From positions 1 through 64,000 of the forward strand of contig JAPLHB010000055.1 of the NCBI GenBank assembly GCA_026389845.1: 64,000 nt of DNA, given 5' to 3'. Below, one piece after another: positions 57,365-64,000 of the stretch. How positions within the stretch are numbered: the first letter of the stretch is position 1; every line of letters begins with the position of its first letter. The notes under the pieces are model-generated. The model worked only from the letters and a program-made list of their open reading frames with translations. It had not been told where the DNA came from and searched no databases. A program made the position numbers and the translations under genes. This DNA comes from Chloroflexota bacterium. Lineage in GTDB: Bacteria; Chloroflexota; Anaerolineae; CG2-30-64-16.

Positions 57365-60138
57365 TGGTGACCTACTCCTGCTGTGGCGACGACCGCCGGC
57401 GGGTCCTCGGTGAGCACGGCGGCCTGAAGGGGATTGACTACGTCGAAGTCTCGCCCGACCAGGCGACCATTTTCGTGCACTTCCTCCCTGCGGAGCAGGG
57501 GATCGCGAAGGACCCGGTGCCGCACAGCCTGACCGCGGATAACGTGCGGATCACGGGCGGCGAGCGGGTCACGACGATCCGGGTGACGGGCGTGAGCTAC
57601 GCCGGCAACGTGCTGGTGGTGACGGTCGCGGACGACAGCGCCGCGACGAGCGGCGTGGGCGACTTCTCGACCTATACCCTGCACCTGGCCGGCGTGCCCG
57701 ATCTCGATCCACGACTGTCGTCCATCGCGTTCTCGTTTAAGGCCGGCTGCCCCACCGATTTCGACCCGAAAGCCGCGCCCGGCTGCCCGGTCGAGCCATC
57801 CGTACGGCCCGAGATCAGCTATCTGGCCAAGGATTATGCCAGCTTCCGCCAGCTCATGCTCGACCGGCTATCCCTGCTGATGCCCGGCTGGACCGAGCGC
57901 AACCCGGCCGACACCGGCATCATGCTGGTAGAACTGCTGGCCCACGTCGGCGACCTCCTCTCCTACCGGCAGGACGCGGTAGCCACGGAGGCCTATCTCA
58001 GCACTGCACGGCTCCGTACCTCGGTCCGCCGGCACGTGCGCCTGGTTGACTACGACATGCACGACGGCTGTAATGCGCGCACCTGGGCCCAGGTGCGCGT
58101 CAGCGCCGAACGGCTCCGCCTGCCCGCCGGGACCCAGTTGCTGACCGCGGTGGAGAACCAGCCGATCCGCATTGCGCCGGGCACCGCTGCCTATGTCGAG
58201 GCGATCAGTCAGGGGCCGGAGGTGTTCGAGACGGTGGAGCCGGCCGCGCTCTACGCAGAGCACAACCGCCTAACCTTCTATACCTGGGGCGACCGCGATT
58301 GCTGCCTGCCGAAGGCCGCGACGTCGGCGACGCTGGCCGGAAAGCTGCCGCGGCTCACCGCGGGGGACGTGCTTCTGCTCGTCCAGCAGCGCGATCCGGT
58401 GACCGGGCTTCAAGAGGACGCGGACCGGGACCGTCGCCACGCGGTGCGCTTGACCCACGTCCGAACCATCGAGGATCCTCTCGGCGGCCGTCTCGACCCC
58501 AGTCCGGACGACAACCCGCGGCCTGTCACTCACATCGAGTGGGCCGCGGAGGACGCGCTGCCCTTCCCGTTCTGCATCTCGGGGACGGGAAGCGCGACCG
58601 GAAAATACCACGAGGATATCACCGTCGCACTGGGCAACGTCGTCCTGGCCGATCACGGCCGCTCGCTGCCCTATCCCGAGCTTTACCACGAGGGCCGGGT
58701 GCTGGCTGGCCCGGCGCTGCCCCGGCCCGAGGCGCTGCCCGCGGCGCCCGCCCCCACATTGTTCCTCGCGGCCGACAGGGGCGCCGGCCGCGCACGCTGC
58801 GAGCGAGCTGCGCAGGAGCCTGTGCCGGTGCGCTACCGGCCTCAACTCAAGTCCGGCCCGCTGACCCAGGCGGTACCCTACCGGCAGGAGCCGCTCTTTG
58901 GACTGTCGTTTACTGCGGCGCAGGGGACCGAGCTGGACAGCGGTACGCTGCCCGCCGACCTGCGCCGTGAGTTGGTAGACCGGGGGCTGCAACCTGACCC
59001 GGACGGGACCGCAATCCAGGGCGGGGCCGACGAGTGGTCGCTGAGCGATGACCACCGCGGCTTTGTCCTCCGCCGCGAACCCGAGCCATCGGGCAGCGGC
59101 GAGCGGTTGAACGTCTACGCGCTGCCGCCCCCGGCCAGGAGGATTACCCAGTGGAGCGCACGCGACGCCCGGCCCGCGGTCATCCTCTACAGCCCGAACG
59201 CGGAGGACACGGCCCGGTCTCAGTGGACGCCTGTCCGGCATCTGCTCAACAGCGGCCCGGCCAGCCGTGAGTTCGTGGTCGAGGTCGAGAACGATGGGTC
59301 CGCCAAGATCCGCTTCGGCGACGACCGTTTCGGACAGCGGCCGAACCAGGGAGCGACCTTCGACGCGGTCTACCGGGTGGGCAACGGCAGCCGGGGCAAC
59401 ATCGGCGCGGAGACGCTCGTGCACATCGTCAGCACTGAGCCGGGGATCAGCTCGGTGACCAACCCGCTGCCCGCGTGGGGCGGGGTCGAGCCGGAGAGCG
59501 CTGACCATGCCCGGCAGATGGCGCCCTACGTCTTCCGCACGCAGGAACGCGCTGTGACCCCCGACGACTACGCGGAGGTCGCGATGCGCCATCCGGGCGT
59601 CCAGCGCGCGGCCGCAACGCTGCGCTGGACCGGAAGCTGGTTCACGGTCCAGTTGACCGGCGACCGGTTCGGCGGGCTGGAGGTAGACGACCCGTTCGAG
59701 CGCGAGCTGGGCCGTTTTCTCGACCGCTACCGGATGGCGGGGCAAGATGTCGAGATCGAGGGGCCGCACACCGTGCCGCTCGAGATCGAGATGCGGGTGT
59801 GCCTGAAGCCCGACGCCTCCCGCAGCGACGTGGCCGAGCAGTTGCTCGCGATCTACAGCGCGGGGACGCTGCCGGACGGCCGGCGGGGGGTCTTCCATCC
59901 CGACGACTTCACCTTCGGCCAGCCAGTCTACCTGAGCCAGGTCTACCGGGCGGCCGAGGGGATCGCGGGCGTCGCGTCGTACGAGATCACCACGTTTCAG
60001 CGCCAGGGCGCGCCGAGCCGGAAGGGGCTTGACGAGGGTAAGCTGGCGCTGGGCCGGCTGGAGATCGCGCGGCTGGATAACAACCCCAACTTCCCGGAGC
60101 ATGGCGTGTTCCGACTGAAACTGGAGGGCGGCAGATGA
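57364..60138 (+). CDS. Baseplate J/gp6-like wedge protein 1 (Afp11-like)
   Basis: This 924-residue putative baseplate assembly protein shows PEISYLAKDYASFRQLMLDR, TDTGIMLVELLAHVGDLLSY-RQDAVATEAYL, IRFGDDRFGQRPNQGATFDA and VTPDDYAEVAMRHPGVQRAA, the gp47/J family core. An insertion (about 350-620) separates the halves. The N-terminal extension carries CCGDDRR. It forms the baseplate ring with the next protein. Confidence 0.88.
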   Translation: MVTYSCCGDDRRRVLGEHGGLKGIDYVEVSPDQATIFVHFLPAEQGIAKDPVPHSLTADNVRITGGERVTTIRVTGVSYAGNVLVVTVADDSAATSGVGDFSTYTLHLAGVPDLDPRLSSIAFSFKAGCPTDFDPKAAPGCPVEPSVRPEISYLAKDYASFRQLMLDRLSLLMPGWTERNPADTGIMLVELLAHVGDLLSYRQDAVATEAYLSTARLRTSVRRHVRLVDYDMHDGCNARTWAQVRVSAERLRLPAGTQLLTAVENQPIRIAPGTAAYVEAISQGPEVFETVEPAALYAEHNRLTFYTWGDRDCCLPKAATSATLAGKLPRLTAGDVLLLVQQRDPVTGLQEDADRDRRHAVRLTHVRTIEDPLGGRLDPSPDDNPRPVTHIEWAAEDALPFPFCISGTGSATGKYHEDITVALGNVVLADHGRSLPYPELYHEGRVLAGPALPRPEALPAAPAPTLFLAADRGAGRARCERAAQEPVPVRYRPQLKSGPLTQAVPYRQEPLFGLSFTAAQGTELDSGTLPADLRRELVDRGLQPDPDGTAIQGGADEWSLSDDHRGFVLRREPEPSGSGERLNVYALPPPARRITQWSARDARPAVILYSPNAEDTARSQWTPVRHLLNSGPASREFVVEVENDGSAKIRFGDDRFGQRPNQGATFDAVYRVGNGSRGNIGAETLVHIVSTEPGISSVTNPLPAWGGVEPESADHARQMAPYVFRTQERAVTPDDYAEVAMRHPGVQRAAATLRWTGSWFTVQLTGDRFGGLEVDDPFERELGRFLDRYRMAGQDVEIEGPHTVPLEIEMRVCLKPDASRSDVAEQLLAIYSAGTLPDGRRGVFHPDDFTFGQPVYLSQVYRAAEGIAGVASYEITTFQRQGAPSRKGLDEGKLALGRLEIARLDNNPNFPEHGVFRLKLEGGR

Positions 60139-62846
60139 GCCTGACGGCCGATCCCAACGCGCGCCAGGGGGCGGAATGCGGCTGCTGCGAGGGGCTGCAG
60201 CCGCAGACGCCGGCCCGAATCTACAACAGGCCGGGCCTGGCCGCGATTGCCTACCGCACCGGCGACCACGCGAGATTCAAGGCCAGCATGCTCGCTGCGC
60301 TTTCGGCCGTGCGCCGGCGGCCCGCGCTGGGCGGGCTGCGCACGCGCGAAGACGACGACCCGAGCCTCGCGCTGCTGGACGCCTGGGCCACCATCGCGGA
60401 CGTCCTCACATTCTACCAGGAGCGCATCGCCAACGAATCCTACCTGCGGACCGCGACCGAGCGCCTTTCGGTCGCGTACCTGGCCGCGCTGACCGGGTAT
60501 CACCTGCAGCCGGGCGTGGCCGCATCAACGTATCTGGCGTTCACGCTCGAAGACAGCCCAGGCGCCACGACGCTCCCCGCCGCGTCGATCGGCGTCGGGA
60601 CGCGCGTCCAGAGCATCCCATCCGGCGGCGGACTGCCGCAGACCTTCGAGACGGTGCAGGCGGTCACCGGCCGGCCGGAGTGGAACGCGCTCAAGCCGCG
60701 CCTCACCCAGCCCCAGGTGATCAGCAAGAGCGTGGCGGGCGTGACCGTCAAGGGGCTGGCGACGACGATCAAGGCCGGTGACTCGGTGCTCATCGTCGAG
60801 TCGCCGGGGGTCCAGGCGCTGCGGACCGTCACGCGCACCTCGGTGACAAAGGAAACGCAGACGACGTATGTCGAACTGGATAGGGCGGGCGGCGAAGTGC
60901 TCGCGGTGAAGGAAGATGTCTTCGAGAGGACCACCTTCCCTGTCGCGCTGCAGCCGCTGAGTAACGCGGCAGTCAATACGCACCTGATCGGCTACCGCTG
61001 GCGCGCGGCCGACGTGGTGACGCTGGCCTCGGTGCAGCGCTGGTCGCTGCGCAGTCTCAAGGCCAATATCAGCCACGTGTTGGGACATCCCACGACGCAG
61101 CCTGACGCGGGCATCTTCCTCTTCCGCAGGACCGCCGCCCCCTTCGGTTACAACGCGCCGGTCTGGCAGTTGCTGTCCGAGACCCAGCGAGGGGCGCTGG
61201 CCGCGAGCTACGGGTACACGGAGCCTGACGGGTGGGAGGGCCGCACCGTCCAGCAGGATTCCGGGGCGGACAAAAACCTGCTTTACCTCGATACGACGTA
61301 CCCGGCGATTGCCACGGAGAGCTGGATCGTACTGCGCAACCAGCAAAACAGCACGATGCTGTTCCAGGTGGCTGACAACGTCGAGATGTCGCGGACGGCC
61401 TACACCGTGAGCGGGAAGGTCTCACGGCTGAAAGTGAAGGGCACGCTGCCCAGCAGTTATAAGCTGCGCGAGACCAGCGTGCTGGTCGAGAGCGAGAGGA
61501 TCGAGCTGGCCGAGGCGCCGCTACCCGAGCAGATGGAGCGGGACGCGATCGCGCTGGCGGGCGCGTACCCCGAGCTGGCGGCCGGCCAGCCGGTCATCGT
61601 TACGGGCGAGCCGCTGGACCCAGCCGGGCAGGTCACGAGCGAGGTCGCGACCCTGTTGGATGTGACGATCGAGGGCGGATACACCAGGCTCTACCTCAAA
61701 AAGCCGCTGGCGCACGATTACGTCCGCAAGACCGTTACCTTCAACGCCAACGTCGCGCTCGCCACCCACGGCGAGACGAAACAGGAAGTGCTGGGCAGCG
61801 GCGACGCGAGCCAGGCCTACCAGTCGTTCAAGCTGAAACACCCACCGCTGACCTACGTCGTCTTCGCCGAATCGGGAAAGGCCGAATCAACCCTGGAGGT
61901 GCGCGTCAACGACCTCCTCTGGCACGAAGCGGAGGACCTGGCCCGGCTCGGTCCGCACGACCGCCGCTATATCGTGCGGCTGGCCGACGATGGCTCTACG
62001 ACGATCACCTTTGGCGACGGCGAGCACGGCGCGCGGCTGCCCACGGGGGTCGAGAACGTGTCCGCGACCTACCGCAGCGGCAGCGGCCTCGACGGCCAAC
62101 TGGACGCCGGGCAGCTCGCGTTGTTGACCAGGCGGCCGCCCGGCGTCCGCGCGGTGACCAACCCGACCCCCACGACCGGCGCGGACGACGCAGCCTCGCG
62201 CGACGCGGTGCGCCGCAACGCACCGCTGGCAGTCCTCACGCTCGACCGGATCGTGTCGTTGCAGGATTATGAGGACTACGCCCGCGCTTTCCCTGGGGTG
62301 GCCAAGGCGCTGGCGACGCTCGCCTGGGAGGGGCAGACGCAGGCGGTGTTCCTCACCGTCGTCGGCCCTCGGGGCGACGAGCTGCCGCAGGACGGGCAGA
62401 CGCTCCTGGGACTCCTGACCGCCCTGCGCAAGTACGGCGACCCGCACACCCCGCTGCACGTCCGGTCGTGCCGCCAGGCCTGGTTCCAGGTGCAGGTCAA
62501 CGTCAAGGTGCATGGGGACTACGTGCAGGCGCGCGTGTTCACGACGATCGAGCAGGCGCTACGTGACCGCTTCTCATTCGATGCGCGCGAGTTCGGCCAG
62601 CCGGTGAGCATCGGCGAAGTCGTCGCGGCGGTCCAGAATGTCCCGGGCGTGGTCGCCGCGGACGTTGACTATCTCTACCGGACCTATGACCAGAAAGCAG
62701 CGGGCGAGCTTGTCGCTGCATCGCCGGCGTGGAACGCGATCCTCCTCGCGGAACGGCCGCGATCGGGTGCAGACGTGACGACCATGCTCCCGGCCGAGCT
62801 GCTGACGCTGGACCCCCGCCCGCTGACACTGGGGGTGATGCCGTGA
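60135..62846 (+). CDS. Baseplate J/gp6-like wedge protein 2 (Afp12-like)
   Basis: This 903-residue putative baseplate assembly protein (TIGR02243-like) starts with a cysteine-rich head (CGCCEG). It has LLDAWATIADVLTFYQERIA, TITFGDGEHGARLPTGVENV, SLQDYEDYARAFPGVAKALA and VSIGEVVAAVQNVPGVVAAD. It overlaps the previous stop by four bases and is a paralogue of the 57364 product. Confidence 0.88.
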   Translation: MSLTADPNARQGAECGCCEGLQPQTPARIYNRPGLAAIAYRTGDHARFKASMLAALSAVRRRPALGGLRTREDDDPSLALLDAWATIADVLTFYQERIANESYLRTATERLSVAYLAALTGYHLQPGVAASTYLAFTLEDSPGATTLPAASIGVGTRVQSIPSGGGLPQTFETVQAVTGRPEWNALKPRLTQPQVISKSVAGVTVKGLATTIKAGDSVLIVESPGVQALRTVTRTSVTKETQTTYVELDRAGGEVLAVKEDVFERTTFPVALQPLSNAAVNTHLIGYRWRAADVVTLASVQRWSLRSLKANISHVLGHPTTQPDAGIFLFRRTAAPFGYNAPVWQLLSETQRGALAASYGYTEPDGWEGRTVQQDSGADKNLLYLDTTYPAIATESWIVLRNQQNSTMLFQVADNVEMSRTAYTVSGKVSRLKVKGTLPSSYKLRETSVLVESERIELAEAPLPEQMERDAIALAGAYPELAAGQPVIVTGEPLDPAGQVTSEVATLLDVTIEGGYTRLYLKKPLAHDYVRKTVTFNANVALATHGETKQEVLGSGDASQAYQSFKLKHPPLTYVVFAESGKAESTLEVRVNDLLWHEAEDLARLGPHDRRYIVRLADDGSTTITFGDGEHGARLPTGVENVSATYRSGSGLDGQLDAGQLALLTRRPPGVRAVTNPTPTTGADDAASRDAVRRNAPLAVLTLDRIVSLQDYEDYARAFPGVAKALATLAWEGQTQAVFLTVVGPRGDELPQDGQTLLGLLTALRKYGDPHTPLHVRSCRQAWFQVQVNVKVHGDYVQARVFTTIEQALRDRFSFDAREFGQPVSIGEVVAAVQNVPGVVAADVDYLYRTYDQKAAGELVAASPAWNAILLAERPRSGADVTTMLPAELLTLDPRPLTLGVMP

Positions 62847-64000
62847 GCCTCGACCTGGAAAGCCTCTACTCGCTGTTGCCCGCCATCTACCGCGTCCGCG
62901 ACGCGGAGCAGGCCCGCGACGGCGGTCACGCCGAAGAGCTCAAGGCGCTGCTCGACGTGATCGCGGAGCAGGCGGCGGTGCTGGAAGAGAACCTGGCGCA
63001 GTTGTACGATGACCAGTTCATCGAGACATGCGCTGAGTGGGTGGTACCCTACATCGGCGATGCGCTGGGGGTGCATCCACTCAGCGCGGGGGGCGAGACC
63101 GCGGCCTACAGCCTGCGCGCCTACGTTGCCAACACCATCGCGTATCGCCGGCGCAAGGGCACCGCGAGCGTGCTGGAGCAACTGGCCCGTGATGTGAGCG
63201 GATGGCCGGCCCGCGCGGTGGAGTTCTTCCAACTCCTCGCGACCACGCAGCACCTGGCCCACCTGCGCCCCGCCGCAACCACGGTTAACCTGCGTGCGGC
63301 GGACCGGCTCGACCTGCTCGACACCCCCTTTGACACCCTCGCACACACGGGCGAGGTGCGCCGCATCGCCAACCGCCGCGGCAAGTATAACATCCCGCAC
63401 GTCGGTATCTTCCTGTGGCGGCTGGGGGCTTACCTGATGTCCCGCGCACCCGCGTCGGGCGCGGACGGGCTGTACCACTTCAGCCCCCTGGGCCACGACA
63501 TGCCGCTATTCCATCAGCCGCTCACCGAAACGGAGATGACCCACCTGGCAGAGGAGGCCGACGTGCCCGGGCCGATCCGCCCGCGCGGCCTGGCAGCGGA
63601 CCTGACCGGTTATTGGGACCGCTTCTCGGGGGAAGCCGGCGAAGACCAGCCGCAGCACAGCCGGTACTACGGCCTTGACCGCTCGCTTGCCATCTACCGC
63701 GACGGCGAGCTGGTGCAGCCTCTGGACCTGGTCGTAGCGGACCTGGAGCCGTGGGAGAAGCCGCGGCCAGGCAAGGTGGCGATTGACCCGCGACGCGGGC
63801 GACTGGCGTTCGCCGAGCACGAGACGCCAGCGCACGTCGCGGTCTCGTACAGCTACGGCTTCAGCGCGGACATGGGCGGTGGCCCCTATGACCGGCAGGC
63901 AACGTTGGACCCGGCGCCCCCGGAGACGACGTTGCTGGTGCCCGTGTCGAAGAACGGCACGACCAAGACGCTGCAGCACGCGCTGCACCATTGGGATCCG
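62843..64000 (+). CDS. Phage tail protein I-like eCIS protein, runs off window
   Basis: 386 codons are seen from a GTG at 62843 (GTGA overlap with the upstream stop). The start LDLESLYSLLPAIYRVRDAE, then FIETCAEWVVPYIGDALGVH, LRAYVANTIAYRRRKGTASV and NIPHVGIFLWRLGAYLMSRA match the P2 gpI / TIGR02242 tail family. It attaches fibres or the outer baseplate rim. The C-terminus lies outside the window; the tape measure and fibre genes would be expected beyond. Confidence 0.85.
   Translation, partial: MSLDLESLYSLLPAIYRVRDAEQARDGGHAEELKALLDVIAEQAAVLEENLAQLYDDQFIETCAEWVVPYIGDALGVHPLSAGGETAAYSLRAYVANTIAYRRRKGTASVLEQLARDVSGWPARAVEFFQLLATTQHLAHLRPAATTVNLRAADRLDLLDTPFDTLAHTGEVRRIANRRGKYNIPHVGIFLWRLGAYLMSRAPASGADGLYHFSPLGHDMPLFHQPLTETEMTHLAEEADVPGPIRPRGLAADLTGYWDRFSGEAGEDQPQHSRYYGLDRSLAIYRDGELVQPLDLVVADLEPWEKPRPGKVAIDPRRGRLAFAEHETPAHVAVSYSYGFSADMGGGPYDRQATLDPAPPETTLLVPVSKNGTTKTLQHALHHWDP

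Noticed and set aside
57229..63496. Long antisense open frames across the eCIS genes
   Set aside because: They are Arg/Gly/Ala-rich shadows produced by GC-rich codon bias and lack ribosome sites and recognisable domains.

Overview
The window is GC-rich DNA (high G+C, C/G-ending codons) with many TPT/APT-rich lipoprotein linkers, ACR3 pumps, FmdE/DGC-type small proteins, long interspersed palindromes and an extracellular contractile injection system. Together these point to a Chloroflexota bacterium (Anaerolineae/Caldilineae-like), probably from a metagenome assembly. That placement is inference: no rRNA or marker gene was seen. Ordinary genes end in TGA throughout, so the standard code is in use. 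Several genes carry frameshifts or deletions.

Layout. (1) 1-4.8 kb is a decayed accessory region: an IS630-type end, a broken AbiEi antitoxin gene, IS1634-type and tyrosine-recombinase scraps, a YbjQ gene with a truncated duplicate, and an AlbA_2/RecG-like regulator. (2) 4.83-6.9 kb holds the most striking gene, a MerB (alkylmercury lyase)-like protein. Its reading frame is crossed by two UGA codons exactly at the two catalytic cysteine positions, and each UGA is followed by a SECIS-like hairpin. A flavodoxin, a flavodoxin remnant and a membrane protein follow. (3) 7-17.6 kb is a molybdate/tungstate module: two lipoproteins with sulfite-oxidase-fold domains behind duplicated promoter-operators (one fused to TupA), WtpA/WtpB-like and TupB/TupC transport genes, a GntR regulator with a periplasmic-binding-type sensor domain, a molybdenum-storage-protein homologue, and a divergent DUF134/TiaS-like pair around a palindromic operator. 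(4) 17.8-27.6 kb carries glyoxalase, HD, GNAT and PadR genes, a BtuF/FecCD-type metal-chelate ABC transporter, an ACR3 pump, and a broken EF2568-like cysteine desulfurase.

(5) 27.6-41.4 kb is one long minus-strand array, mostly overlapping or closely spaced, headed by an ArsR repressor with its own operator. It encodes a GcvH-like lipoyl protein, three DGC zinc-binding proteins, OsmC, two small thioredoxin-like proteins, XdhC, two FmdE proteins, a thioredoxin-VKOR fusion, three permeases, two 4Fe-4S proteins, ferredoxin, a NifX-like protein, CcdA and a PocR-domain regulator. It looks like a thiol/metal(loid) handling system whose substrate I cannot name. (6) A triple-DinB protein follows. (7) 43.5-64 kb is a plus-strand eCIS (Afp/PVC/MAC-like) operon with sheath, tube, cap, AAA+ ATPase, a DUF4157 putative effector, split spike/hub, PAAR, gp25, two baseplate-J proteins and a tail protein that runs off the right edge. 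The tape measure and fibres are not in view.

Families of palindromic repeats are scattered throughout, several inside or at the ends of genes.
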